Shown here one piece after another: positions 35,234 through 46,952 of a stretch of DNA of 64,000 bases; the stretch's first letter is position 1; every line of letters begins with the position of its first letter. The notes beneath the pieces were generated by a model. That model did no database searches. It worked only from the letters and a program-made list of their open reading frames with translations, and was not told the DNA's origin. The translations under genes were made by a program, and so were the position numbers. The stretch comes from Silene latifolia (Eukaryota; Streptophyta; Magnoliopsida; Caryophyllales; Caryophyllaceae): positions 312,872,238-312,936,237 of the forward strand of contig NC_133537.1 of the NCBI RefSeq assembly GCF_048544455.1, given 5' to 3'.

Positions 35234-37528
35234 ATGTCGAAACAACAAGACGCAGTCGTGACCGACGAAACCGCATTCTACCAAGATGATACCTTCAACA
35301 ATTCTGGAGTCGTGCAGCCCTCCACCGGCGGAGTAATCCAACCGGAGTTCGGGATGCCAATAATACCAGACACGCCGCTACCCGCCAACCAGGTCACCAT
35401 CATGGGACATGTGGTTGACGTAGCAAAACTAAAAATGCTCCTGGACCTAATTGGTAATACGCCTGCTCACACTGTCACGCCGACAAGAGCGGCGGAAACC
35501 GTCCAGGAGACCAGGGCCCAAAACGTGACTCCGAGAAATTTGAACGGAGCACTAGGAGAAGCTGATCCAGCCAAGTCGCCGAGGGAGCCCAAAGTGGGCG
35601 TAGTAGACCTAAGTCCTTCCCGCACTCATGGGAGGACAGCGTCCCCGCAGCACGAACGAGGCTTACCCCAAAGGAGCGAGGAGTCCGACTCGGCGAGTTG
35701 GAGGAGAAGTCCGAGTCGAAGAAGGAGTCCTTCCCGCTACGAGGGGAGGAGCCGGATTAGGAATGCGAGGAGCCGATCGCCGCGTGTCGTTCGACACGTG
35801 GTCAGACAGCCCCTCAGCGCCTACGTCCTAGAAGTCCAGGTGCCAACTAAGCTCAAGTTGCCACCTCTATCATACAAAGGAGATAGTGATCCAGCCGACC
35901 ACGCCGAGGCTTTCGAGTCTTACATGTCGGTATGGGAGCAGCCCGATGAGGTCTGGTGCCGAGTTTTCCCAACAACTTTGCATGGGATGGCTCAAAGTTG
36001 GTACAAGGGGCTTCCCGAAGGCTCGGTATACTATTACGCCGACCTAAGGGACGCCTATCTAGCCCAGTACTCTTGCAATAAGAGGAGGGCCGTGGAGACG
36101 TCGGACCTCCTGACTATCAAGCAGGAGGGGGGCGAGTCTCTACGAAGCTATGTGAAGAGGTTCGACGGAAAGGTCTAGCAGATTCGAGAAATTAATCCCG
36201 AACTGGCGGCTTTCGCGCTGATGCAAGGCCTCCCAAGGGGAGACCTAAAAAATGAGCTCATCAAGTGCGGAGGCCTGGGCTTGGACGCCGCTAGGAAGAT
36301 GGCCGACCAGGCCATCAAGGTAGAGGACTATCACAAGACCTGGGTAGGCCCCAGCGAGGCCGAGCACTCAGAAAAGAAGAGCCGCCGGGAGGACAACCCG
36401 GATGAAAGACGCCGTGACAACAACGGGTCACGGTCCGATGAAAGACGCCGTGAGAATAATAGGTCACGGTCGGACAAATCTGCCAGGAAACAGGACTCGA
36501 CGGGCGCCGGGTGGAGTTCAGGAACGTACCACCAGAGGCGGTATAATGATAAAACCCCTCTCGTCGTATCAGCCGCCGAGGTCTTCGCCCTGAGCAAAAA
36601 CGAGGGCCAGAAGTGGGAGAGACCCCCCAAGCCAAAAAGTGACGGTGACACGAGCCAGTACTGTGAGTACCACGGCCACACCGGCCATTTAACCAACGAC
36701 TGCCGGCATCTGAAGAATGCCATTGAAGAGCTGATCCGGAAGGGGAGCCTCGGCAAGTACGTTGCCAAAGGCCAAAAGACTGACGCCGGCAGTTCAGGTA
36801 AGAAATCCGTCTTCGAACGGATAGGAGTGATCCATGTTGTCATCGGGGGCAACGAGAACGGAGGGTCCGCTCATGGGCACAAACGACACCTGAACGAGCT
36901 ATATCAGGCCATCAACTTTGTGCCCAACACAGCGATCCCCGCTTCCAACATCCCCGATATGACCATTGGAAGGAAGGACTACGAAGGAGTCATCGCTCCT
37001 CACAGCGACCCACTTGTAGTCAATTTGGACATATCCAACCACCTGGTCAAGAGGTGCCTGATTGACACAGGCGCGTACACGAACATCATGTTCAGGGAGT
37101 GCTTCCTCAGCCTCGGCCTGAAAGTCAAGGACTTGAGCCCCTGCACCAACCCACTATACAGCTTCTCTGGGGCCGGCCTGGTACCACTGGGATCAATCAG
37201 ACTCCCGGTGACGTTCGGCGAAAGGAATGCGGCTAAGAATGTCCTAGCTGAGTTCGTGGTCATCGACGGCTCGTCCGCCTACAACGTTCTCATAGGCCGA
37301 GTCACCCTGAGCGAGGCCGACGCAGTGATGTCCATCCGGGCCCTAACACTGATGTATGTCTCGGACCGGGGGGAAGCGCATAAGCTCGTCTCCAAAGACG
37401 AGAATGACGAGGTGGTCAACGTCCAGATAGGCGCGGAGGATGCAACATGCAATCCCTCAAAGTGGCAAAGAAATCAGAGAAGGGGAAAAGTCTGTCCTTA
37501 CAACAGGAGGGCGACCTCATGGATGTAA
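35234..37528 (+). pseudogene. Element B gag-protease with one in-frame TAG
   Basis: The ATG at 35234 (MSKQQDAVVTDE) is the first in-frame ATG after the PBS. Gag features follow: an Arg/Ser-rich segment (RRSPSRRRSPSRYEGRSR), then the capsid core (DPADHAEAFESYMSVWEQPD, HGMAQSWYKGLPEGS). A TAG at 36176-36178 interrupts it, and the same frame resumes with IREINPELAAFALMQGLP. A zinc-knuckle-like block CEYHGHTGHLTNDC follows, then the retropepsin site KRCLIDTGAYTNIMF and AYNVLIGRVTL. The end is ragged (stop 37526-37528), with no RT. Residues about 76-88 (TPAHTVTPTRAA) match the downstream tandem repeats. Confidence 0.88.
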
Positions 37529-37718
37529 CTAGCGGCTGACTGGGAAGGTGTGGCTTTGATAAACCATTAGGACACTGGTAATCTCGGGAAAACTCTGTGT
37601 AGCGGCGGAGGTGTCCAAAACAGCTGTGGGCACCCCGACGCATGTTTTTATCTAATGAAAAATCGTCCAAGTCTTCCATCAAAATGTTCGTTTTCCCCAT
37701 AGTCGCTAGGAAGCAGCA

Positions 37719-38375
37719 GACGCCGGCTCACACTGTCATACCGACAAGAGCGGCAGTCTTTATCAGTAAGCAGACGTCGGCTCACACTGTCATACCGACA
37801 AGAGCGGCAGTCTCCATCAAGGAGTAGGCGCCGTCGCAGTCACCCCAAGTAGTAGACGCCACGGCAGTCACCCCAAGAGGTTTGACGCCGTCGCAGTCAC
37901 TCCAAGTGGTAGACGCCACTAGATCTCCATCAAGAAGTAGGCGCCGTCGCAGTCACCCCAAGTAGTAGACGCCACGGCAGTCACCCCAAGAGGTTTGACG
38001 CCGTCGCAGTCACTCCAAGTGGTAGACGCCACGGCAGTCTCCATCAAGAGGTTTGGCGTCGTCGCAGTCACCCCAAGTAGTAGACGCCACGGCAGTCACC
38101 CCAAGAGGTTTGACGCCGTCGCAGTCACTCCAAGTGGTAGACGCCACGGCAGTCTCCATCAAGAAGTAGGCGCCGTCGCAGTCACTCCAAGTAGTAGACG
38201 CCGCGGCAGTCACCCCAAGAGATTTGACGCCGTCGCAATCACTCCAAGTAGTAGACGCCACGGCAGTCACCCCAAGAGGTTTGACGCCGTCGCAGTCACT
38301 CCAAGTGGTAGACGCCACGGCAGTCAATAACAAGGAGCACACGTCGGCTGACACCGTCACACCGGCGAGAATGGC
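37719..38375 (+). repeat. GC-rich tandem-repeat array of element B
   Basis: Subunits of 28-30 bp alternate, GACGCCGTCGCAGTCACYCC and GACGCCACGGCAGTCACCCC types, joined by AAGTAGTA or AAGAGGTTT. They form higher-order units of about 115 bp, separated by TCTCCATCAAGAAGTAGGC. The first units at 37719-37810 and the last at 38338-38372 carry CTCACACTGTCAYRCCGACA, the same sequence as in gag at about 35465. An amplified tandem repeat downstream of the coding region is a Retand hallmark. Confidence 0.92.
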
Positions 38376-38822
38376 AATCACCCTCAGGAAACGAACACCT
38401 CGACGGTCACGACCAGCGCAGTTGATACTCGCAAAGCGATCAAAACGCCTTAGAAGCGTTACACAATTGAGGAACGCACTCTAGACTGCCTCGGCCAAGC
38501 CAAGGCGGAAACAAAGGAGACGCCAAATTAATAACATGAGAAAAACTCAGACAAAGACAAGAAAAGACCTCGGCCAAGCCAGAGGCAAAGTGAAAACGCT
38601 AAGTACAGATTGAGACGCTCAACTATTAGCACAAGAAAAAGGAATGAGGTAAAGACCTCGACCAAGCCGGAGGCAGACGAAACGAGCTCTTATTAAAAAT
38701 GTTCAACAAATTACAAGAAATGCAAACGACGGCCGTCCCCATAAGGGTCAGCCAAAAGACAACCTACCAAAGTTGTACAAAATACAAAGACAGAAAGGCA
38801 AAAGGGTACAGATATCATCTCC
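38376..38822. other. Element B spacer between tandem array and antisense ORF
   Basis: Contains several imperfect copies of CTCGGCCAAGCCRGAGGC (near 38490, 38568, 38658) about 85-90 bp apart. No coding region is seen. It is the 3' flank of the antisense ORF. Confidence 0.6.
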
Positions 38823-41453
38823 CTATGTCTGTTGCTGCTCGCCATCAACAGCGGTAGCAGCATCTCCTTCGATGGGCAACCCAGCGGTTTTCCTGGCAGC
38901 CTCAGCTTCAGCGGCCTCAGCCTTTGCCTCGGCAGCCTCAGCTTCCCTCATTCTCTTGGCCTCCTCATTGGCCGTCTTTGCCTTCTCTCAAAGAAGGGTC
39001 GCCTCCTCGGCCGCCTCTTTCTCTATCTTCACCCTCACCGCCTCCTTGGCTCTCTCCTCCACGGCATTCTCCTTAGCTTCGAGCTTGTCGTCAAACAGCT
39101 CGTTAAATCTGCCCCACGGGAAGGAACCATCAAGAGGGAAGAGTTCCCCAATCACTTCCCTGGCAGCGTCTTCGGCCAGATCCCGGAATTCGGCGCACAT
39201 GTTAGGGAGCATGTCGGTTTGGAGCATCTCAATGTCGTCCTCCTTTTGCCTAATGATGGCCTCCTTGCTCCGAATCACCTTCCCCTGGATCTGAAACCGT
39301 TCCCTGAATTCATTCCTCTGCTGGAGATAAAGGTCGGCGTGCCTCTGAACAAGGTCACATTTCGCCGACTTTTCAACTTCGGCGCAGCAGCCTCGGCCTT
39401 GGCTCTCTCAAAGCAAGGACCTCCTTTTCGGCGTCCTCCCCGAGCTTTCTCTCGCCCAAGAGCGCTTTCTCGGCCTCCCCCTAAGCCTCGCTCATCGAGA
39501 AGATCCGGCTTCGCCTTCGCGGCCACCTTCTTAGTGGCATTAAGCTCAAAAGCGGATTGAGCCACGGCCTTCTCTCGCTCCATGATACGAGCACCGGTCG
39601 CCTCGTTCCACCTCGCCGATCTCTTGATCAACCTCGCTTTCCGCTACAAGCTGGGAGGGGGAAGCCTTCTGGGATGAAGAGCCAGTGGCGACGTTTCGAT
39701 CACCAGCCTGCGGTCGGGAAAGGGAAACCTTCTGGGATGAAGAGTCAATGGCGACGTTATGATCACCAGCCTGCGCGGGGTTCTCCTCCACTTGCTGCTC
39801 AACAAGAGCGGCGGTCGGCAGCGGCTGATCTACAAAAAAAAAAAAAGAGCATCAGTATCAACATACATAGGCATGCCGAAGAGCCCGTCATCAGCAGCGC
39901 CTGATGAACCGGCTAAATCTGAGCCACCGGATAGATCAATACCGTGCTTGGCCTTCTTGGCCGAAGGGCGCATTTCCTCGTCAGCAGCAGAAGCAACGGC
40001 AGCAGTAAAGGCTGTCTGCTTTCTTTTACGGACAAGGGGCGACCCCTCCTCCTCATCGGAGTCATCCCCATTGGAGATATAAACGATCTCCACCGTCTCC
40101 TTCTGAACAGGGGGGATGGAGGGCGGAGCCGATGTCGACGCCATCATCGCCGAAGGCTTTGTTTTTCGCGTATGGCGCGGCATGTTACTAACAACCTTCG
40201 CCTGGGCCTCCACCATATTCAAGCTTTTCAGCTGCTGGTCCATAAGATCATTCGGCGACGTCCTGCGGTCATGGGTCAGAGCCTTGGGATGCAAGTTAGC
40301 AACGGTTTTGTCTTTGTGCAGCCCCATTCTCCGGAGGATATCCTCAGACAAATCCGGTCCAAAGTAGTCTGCGAAGGAAATAAAGCAGGAATTAAGTAGA
40401 AATAAATCGAAGTTCGAAAAAACAGGAACTTTGACAGCGGTGATGGGCCTCATACCGACCCCACTCACCCTGTGCTAAAGCCGGTATGAGGCCGACATGG
40501 CAGAGCGGCTCATCCTGAAGAATGATCTGCGTTGGGGGAATCCATCTTTTCGGCACCCCACTCTTGTCCGCCTCAAAAGCCTCATCGCATGACTTCTCAT
40601 CCTCTTTAAGAAGGACCTTGTCGGCATCCATCTTGAGCTTTTTCCGGGTGACCCATCGTCATGTTTCGCCTTAGTCTCACACCGCAAGTTAACTTGGTCT
40701 TTGGCAATGGGCGCGGATAGTCATCCGGCACCTTAACGTACACCCACCGATCTCTCCAGTCTTTGCAAGAAGTAAGTTTGTCAACAGAGACATAACCCTT
40801 CTCCATGTGCACACTGTACCAACCGACGCGCGAGAGATTGTGGTGGAGATAATGAAGCCGGCGGAATAAATTCACCGTCGGGGCCTCCCCCTTGAAGAGA
40901 CAAAGCCACACAAAGCCGACTATCATCCTCACGGCCAACGGATGCAGTTGGGCCACAGCGACGTTCATAGCTTTGATAATGGCCATGACGTACTCATTCA
41001 GCGGAAACCGGAGCCCGTACTCCAAGTGTCGCATGTATACGCCGGTATGGCCCGGTGGAGGGCAACAGACGGCCTGACCCTCCTCAGGGATAACAATCTT
41101 GTATCCCCTGCCAAAGAAGAAATGGCCCTCGAAAAATGTCTCACCGGAACAACCGGCCAACTTATGGGTCCAAGCTCGGTCAACGCGTACCTTACGACGT
41201 CACCGTGATCCATAACGTACTGCCTCCCCTCTTTGGGACGAGCCTTTTCAGCATCATCACCAAAATCGTCTGCGTCATCATCGACATCATCGTCATCCTC
41301 CCATTCCTCCAAAATTCGAGGATCAACTTCAGGAGAAGGAGACCTAGGGCCCCCAGGCCTTATCAGGAGGGCGTCCAACTTCTCCTCCTCATCAAGACGC
41401 GACGGGGAACCCCCCCGCGCCGGTTTGCTAGGCCCGGCGTCAGCAGAAGACAT
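38823..41453 (-). pseudogene. Antisense ORF of element B, gypsy-type 'putative plant transposon protein'
   Basis: Starts at ATG 41453 (MSSADAGPSKPARGGSPSRL). An acidic region (EEWEDDDDVDDDADDFGDD) is followed, after a one-base frame loss near 41155, by the conserved core: GHFFFGRGYKIVIPEEGQAV, HTGVYMRHLEYGLRFPLNEY and WYSVHMEKGYVSVDK. This resembles the Pfam 'putative gypsy type transposon' family. The C-terminal part is Ala/Glu/Lys-rich and coiled-coil-like (EDAAREVIGELF, EAEAAEAKAEAAEAEAARKT), with a TGA at 38988-38990 and a final TAG at 38823-38825. Frame changes between 40690 and 39280 may be introns or decay; I could not decide which. Its role is unknown. A TATA box upstream suggests its own transcript. 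Confidence 0.78.
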
Positions 41454-41630
41454 AATAGCAATAATTACTTAACAAAATAAGAAGTGAAGAAATTTGTTTG
41501 TTTACCTTGAAGAAAAACACTCGCCGGAGTAACAACTCTGAAAATTAGAAGACAAAGAAGCCCTTGAAAGTTTAGAGAGAAGAAAATTTTGGAGAATGAA
41601 ATTGGTGGCCAATTTCACGGAATAACTGCC

Positions 41631-41640
41631 CTATTTATAG
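41631..41640 (-). promoter_or_regulatory. TATA box for the antisense ORF of element B
   Basis: The minus strand reads CTATAAATAG, a near-perfect plant TATA box, about 180 bp upstream of ATG 41453. It implies independent antisense transcription from inside the element. Confidence 0.6.
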
Positions 41641-42130
41641 GGAAAAGCCCATGAAGAAGGACCAATCAGAGAACAGCCCATGAAGCGTCATCCAATCAGC
41701 GAACAGACACATGTCGGACATGCAACCACGGGATGTCAATCGTTGCAACAGTTGGACGTCAATCAATGCAACAGTGACCAAGCGTCTTCAACACGCCCAT
41801 TCATATCTCTCCGCCTATTCACCTTCCTCAACAAATTCCCAGGCATCTGTTCTCCGCCGCCACATGATCAACCAAGCTAAGTAAGCGCCGGGGGCAATCA
41901 AAAACAACCGGCACTCTCAACCCTGGTCACGGCCAGCGTCACTTTCTTTTCCACATCGGATGCCCTTTACGCATCCATGTGGAGGGGGGATATGGTACGG
42001 CCTAAGAAATACCAGGCCGAGGTAAAAGAGGCCGCCGCAGAAGAAGCCGATGCAGAAATTTTTTTACAAATTACTTGCGCAGAATATACGCTCAAACGTA
42101 CATTGGAGCCCATACCACGGCATAGACTAC
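41641..42130. other. Noncoding 3' region of element B, upstream of its PPT
   Basis: No ORF of note. It lies between the antisense promoter and the PPT, and has local repeats such as CCAATCAGMGAACAG and GTCAATCRWTGCAACAGT. Confidence 0.5.
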
Positions 42131-42143
42131 GCTGGGGGCAAAT
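42131..42143 (+). promoter_or_regulatory. Polypurine tract of element B
   Basis: GCTGGGGGCAAAT directly before the 3' LTR at 42144. Confidence 0.8.
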
Positions 42144-42749
42144 TGATGGGGCATATTCTGCACCGCTGACCAAGTCAACATATTGAGCAAGGTCAAAGAT
42201 ATCCACAGCAAGTCAACGACTTAGGCAGCCTAGCCGATGCAGCCCATCGGCCTGTCAGCCTGGGTCTCGGCATGGCAACCTGCCAGCCGGGACACATACC
42301 CGCGTACTCATATCCAAGACCCCTCGGCGGTGAGTCAACAGGGCCCGCCGGCCTGCCATAGGTCCCTCGGCCGAGGGGTAGATCAGTCTTTCCACCTGCT
42401 AGCCACTTGGCCACTTGGCCACTACGTGACAAAAGGTGAAAGTCTATAAATACTCCTCAACCTTCATTGAGGAAAGGATCCAGAACTTAACCTAAAAGAC
42501 ACTATTCATCTGGTATAATCTTCCTTATCTCTCTACAATATACATTCAGTCAAGTAACAACTTATCCCTTAAGTTTACTGACTTGAGCGTCGGAGTGAGT
42601 ACGCTTGGCACAAAGCCAAGCCCTCAGTTCGTTCATTGTTGCAGGAGAGGCCGAGAGGAACAATTAAGGAAAGAAGGATTCAACCAAAGACGACATTCTA
42701 CAAGCTACGAGTGGTAACGAATATCTGCTCTAGAATTACACCCGGAACA
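42144..42749 (+). repeat. 3' LTR of element B
   Basis: 606 bp, nearly identical to the 5' LTR, ending CCGGAACA before the target duplication GTTTT at 42750-42754. Confidence 0.95.
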
Positions 42750-42885
42750 GTTTTTTTTTAGCAAAAGTAAAGATGACCTAATAAAGTTCCGAGTCTCCCT
42801 TAAATAATAATAATAAAGAAAAATTATTAAACAAATAACTAATGGGCCTAAATAAAACTGAACAAACACGACCTTTTCTGAAAAC

Positions 42886-42981
42886 CAGTCGATCGACTGA
42901 AAATCTAGTCGATCGACTAAAATAGCTTCAACAAATATTCACTTTAGTCGATCGACCGAAACAACTAGTCGATCAACTAAA
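42886..42981. repeat. AGTCGATCGACT motif cluster, LTR of element C
   Basis: Four copies in about 95 bp: CAGTCGATCGACTG, TAGTCGATCGACTA, TAGTCGATCGACCG and TAGTCGATCAACTA. The first two are perfect palindromes of 12 bp or more. In element orientation they lie roughly 290-380 bp into the LTR. Confidence 0.9.
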
Positions 42982-43267
42982 GTCACATACTCACAGCACA
43001 ACAGCGATTCTTCTCTCAAAAAGTGCTTCCTCACTTGCTCACGTATCTCGAGACGAACATTTCCGAGCTTCAACTCTTCCAATATCCAAAATGCAACACC
43101 GGGAACAGGTTTTGGCTTGTTTAACTCGTCTTGAGTCCAAACCTGCATAAAACGCAAATTAACCCAAAGTAAACCATTCTTGGGAGGATAGTAGCTATTA
43201 GCTACGATTTATGCATAGAAATGCGTGTTAAAATAGCAGTAAAAGTACGTAAATAGAGCACGCATCA

Positions 43268-44842
43268 AACCTCCCCACACCAAAACTCTTTCTTGTGCCC
43301 AAGAAAGCAAAGACTGACACACAACAAAGGAACTAATGGAACGATGAAAAGACTCAGAGCCAACTATGCTTTTGAATGCCCAAACCGTTTAATGCAATTT
43401 AGCCAAAACCAAAGTACGAAGTCAAATGCAAACGAGCTAAACCAATGATAAAGCTACTGAACCGTCGACCTTACAAGACTTATATATATCGGACTCTCAC
43501 GGGTCGCTCATCACTCATTTAAGGCACAAGGTAAGTATCTTGTAAGGTAGCAAGAAAATAAGCCACTCACCTACTGCGACCAATAAGAACATGTATGCAA
43601 TCTAACATGACACTGATCTCTACCAACCGTACATATGCATTCCAACCAAACTGGATTAAGACACACGCCGAGGACTTACATATAGTGTGAGGTGAGGTAA
43701 TTAGGTAAAAAGGAGCAAAACAGATTTGGATAAGTGGAGGTAAAGCCAAGCTAGTACAACCGTAACCAAATAATAAACTCATTCCGCTTTGTATACCCAA
43801 CTTAGAAAATAATAACAACCATGCCAATGCGGCATAAACTCACTCACACCATCAAAACACGACTCTCCATAATATATAAAGACCAACTTGGGAGTAAAGA
43901 CCGACACCATTTTTTTTTCATTCTTTTTCTTGCTAATTTTCTTTTCCTTCTCATTTCAACCCTCTTCTCATTCTCAAATGCAAATACCAAACTGACGAGC
44001 AACACATACCAACAATTAACAAATAAACTAGCTTGACTAAGGTAGGTTAATTTTAGGATTATATTTAATAAATGGGTCAAAATAGGTCAATTTAGCTAGT
44101 GAAGTTCAAGGGTAAAAAGACGAGAAATGGGGATTTATCTCTCCACATGTGTCACCGTCACAAACCGAATGCATACAGGTATTAAGAGACAAATGCCATG
44201 CTTATGCAATTTGATATTACATGCCTTATAAGGAGTATTACTCTCATCCTAGAATGAAACTAGTCATGAATGTCATCAGTTTATTAAGCTCTATACCTCA
44301 GAAATTTTAAGTAGGTTGCCGATATTAAGTCAAGTCTATTCATTCAGTAAATTTAATAAAAAACTCCTGGATTATGCAATGATTGTACAAGAATGGCACT
44401 GGAAATGCAAGGCTTGGGCGAAAAAAATTAAAGCACATACGCGGTGTCATCATTGTTATCTAACCATTCCGACTCGACCTAATATGCAAAAGAAAACATG
44501 TTTTTGTATTTTTTTTTTTAAATTTTCAATTTTTGTTATTGTTTTTTTTTTCTAAATGAAAGAACAATGCATACGGAAATGCAAGAAATATGCAAACAGA
44601 AATGCAATAAAAATGCAAATGGATGCTAACAGACAGATGCATACCCTCCCCAAACCAAATCACACAATGCCCTCATTGTGATCAGCAAACCACCAGCAGC
44701 ATCAAAAATATATGGGAAAAGGGGTACACAAAACGAGATAAAAATAAGTAAAGTAGAAAAGGAAGAGAAAATCACAAGATAGGGCGCGCAAAAGACCTCC
44801 CCAAACCAGCCAACAACAAGGGGAGGTCGTAGCCAACAGCTA
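43268..44842 (-). other. PPT and noncoding 3' region of element C
   Basis: The minus strand next to the LTR reads GGTGTGGGGAGGTT (43268-43285), a polypurine tract. The rest, to ORF3, is AT-rich with no supported gene. Positions 44500-44640 contain T-runs and ATGCAAAT-type repeats. Confidence 0.7.
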
Positions 44843-46353
44843 CTAGTCGTCGCCCGCAAGGTAGTCAGCGTCGTCCTCCTCCCTCTCGCGGGAGCGTGAA
44901 GCAAGCCCAACACGGTACCGCTCCTCCACCTTAGTCGTGTCCTCCTCCTTTGTAGTAGCAGTGCCAAGGTACCCACCCTTCGGGTAACGGTAGCAAGACG
45001 GCTGTGGCAATCCAGCTGGTGGCAACCATCCGGAACGGGCGTAGTGGTCGTACATAGGGAACCCGCTGAGGTCCAGTCTCGGTCTCAGTAGTAGAGGGTA
45101 TGCCGGCAGAGGTCCAGTCTCGGTCTCAGTAGTAGAGGGTGCAGTGCATGGAGAAGCATGAGGGGAAACACGTGGAGCCCTAGAAGACTGACCTACTTCC
45201 CTAGCAGTGTGGGAAGTCGGCCTCGACCCAGTAGTGGATACCCTCGGCATAGTGTAATGCAATTGGTAAGAGGGTACCGGTGGTCGAGGCGCACCACGTG
45301 GGGCCTCAGGAAGAGGGACAAGTGGGGGTAAAGTTGAGCAAGGAAGGGTCACAGAAACCGCCGTGGAGATCTTCCACGTATAGTCAGGTATGATCCAGTT
45401 CACATCTATCATATAAGGAATGTTCATCAAGCATACACTATCTAAGGTGACTGGATCCTCATGTCCTAAGGGCAGCACACCCCGGGGAAAGTCGGGAAAA
45501 AGCCGGCGGGCCAAATGAGTAACTAACCTGCCACAAACAATAGTAGACAAAATCCTATCCCCAATGTTCTGGAAATGCTGAGCGGTTCTAGAGGCTATAT
45601 TAAGGACAAAAGGGGTACCACTATGAACATTTAAATACCCAGCTAAAATGCCCAACTCATCAGTGTTGACATTGTTTGACTCCTTCCGACCAAAAATAGC
45701 ATTACAAACTAAACAGAGTCAGAAACGGACAGGGGGGTGGTGTACAAACTGACCCCTCTTCCGGCCCTCAAAGTTATCTGATATAGCTCCCCACATAAGT
45801 CGGACTAATTTCCGAGGGGGGGGGGTTGTTCTCCCCCTCACTGTGAAAACCAAGGTATCCGCCAAAAGCGGCCAAAGTCTTGGTTAAAAAGACGGAAATA
45901 GATACAATTTCCAGCTGCGTCTCTGTCATAGTCCCCTCCAAAGAAGCGGAAACTGCTAAAAAACTCAAGGGTGGGAACGGGATAAGTGTATTCTCGCATA
46001 GTGGACAACCCCGACATACTCGTACCATTCAAAAGATCAACTATCGACTGATAAATCCCCAAAGTAAGTAGACTCTCTAGGTCTAGGAAACGCGTTGGGG
46101 TGATATTAGAATGGGTAAGCAGAACAAAACGGTCTTTCTGAGGTTGTGTAGTAAAATGTACCTCCGGATCGTCGGGTACACTATCAATAGGCTCATGAAT
46201 TACCAAATCAGTGCATGGTAATTGCGGAATCGGACCGCCACTGCTGCTGCCCGTTTCGCGTGAAGTCGTCTGCTCTGTCGCCGCTGCCTTCGTCTGCCCT
46301 GCTGAACGACGCGAAGCCTGTCCCGCTATTCTCCGTCTTTTGCTTTTTTCCAT
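44843..46353 (-). pseudogene. Element C ORF3: ATHILA-type accessory protein, frameshifted
   Basis: ATG 46353 opens MEKSKRRRIAGQASRRSAGQ, a basic N-terminus as in the other ATHILA ORFs. The conserved DRFVLLTHSNITPTRFLDLE, REYTYPVPTLEFFSSFRFFG and NCIYFRLFNQDFG follow. At least two frame changes lie between 45840 and 45655. The C-terminal half (MGILAGYLNVHSGTPFVLNI, then a Pro/Ser/Thr-rich tail to YLAGDD) is open to 44843. A perfect direct duplication (GAGGTCCAGTCTCGGTCTCA at 45068 and 45111, 43 bp apart) expands the tail. Its position between IN and the LTR matches element A ORF3. Confidence 0.78.
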
Positions 46354-46822
46354 CCTAATTCCATCACACAAAAAGACAACAATTAGCATTTTTTAATGAC
46401 AACTAAAGAATTCCGCAAACTGACTAAAAACCTAGCCCTAATTTTCGAAATTAACTAATTGAGACATCAAAAAGGGTAGATTAAGCATGATAAACACGAT
46501 TTGGACACTAAAATCAGAAAACCCCCAAATTTGTAAACCCTAATTTCGAAACAAATCGAGTGACAAATGGGTATATACATCGAAATGAAAGGGGAAAAGA
46601 GATTAGATGATGGGAAACTTACTTGTGTGAAGTAGATAGATGGAAATAAGGAAGAAATTGCACCAAAAACAAGCAAGAAAAAATTGCAAAAGAGAGGAGG
46701 AGGAAGACGGGTGAGTCGTCGCTGCTCTTGCTCTATCTCAAATTTTTTTTCTTTGTTTTGGTTTAAATGAAATAATAAGAAATACTCCCTTTGATGTATA
46801 AAACACGCTGCAATGTTTAAAT

Positions 46823-46952
46823 TTAGTCGATCGACTGATCGCTTTAGTCGATCAACTTTTTCAGAAAATATGGTCTTGCAATTTGGTCGATCGACCAAAA
46901 CATTCAGTCGATCGACTTTTCCTGAAATCTGCACTTTAAATTTGGTCGATCG
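46823..46952. repeat. AGTCGATCGACT motif cluster upstream of ORF3, element C
   Basis: Units TTTAGTCGATCGACTG, TTTAGTCGATCAAC, TTTGGTCGATCGACCAAA, CAGTCGATCGACTT and TTTGGTCGATCG. The last unit is split by the LINE insertion and continues at 47574. The cluster lies about 470 bp 5' of the ORF3 start, in element orientation. Confidence 0.9.

Larger units (their letters stand above)
34536..42749 (+). mobile_element. Retand-like (Tat lineage) non-autonomous LTR element (element B), 8.2 kb
   Basis: LTRs of about 600 bp (34536-35133, 42144-42749) begin TGATGGGG and end CCGGAACA, with 5-bp duplication GTTTT (34531-34535, 42750-42754). Internally there is a PBS, gag-protease, a GC-rich tandem-repeat array, and a large ORF on the opposite strand before the PPT. 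No RT, RNase H or integrase is present, so it depends on a helper. The combination of tandem array and antisense ORF matches Retand/Tat elements known from Silene; the family name is my inference. The two LTRs are nearly identical, implying recent insertion. Confidence 0.88.

Noticed and set aside
37800-38330. Regular 28-30-bp repeats resembling a CRISPR array
   Set aside because: Eukaryotic retrotransposon context, no unique spacers; the spacers are themselves repeats.
38010-38381. ORFs through the element B tandem repeat on both strands
   Set aside because: Open only because the repeat unit lacks stops in some frames; no domain.
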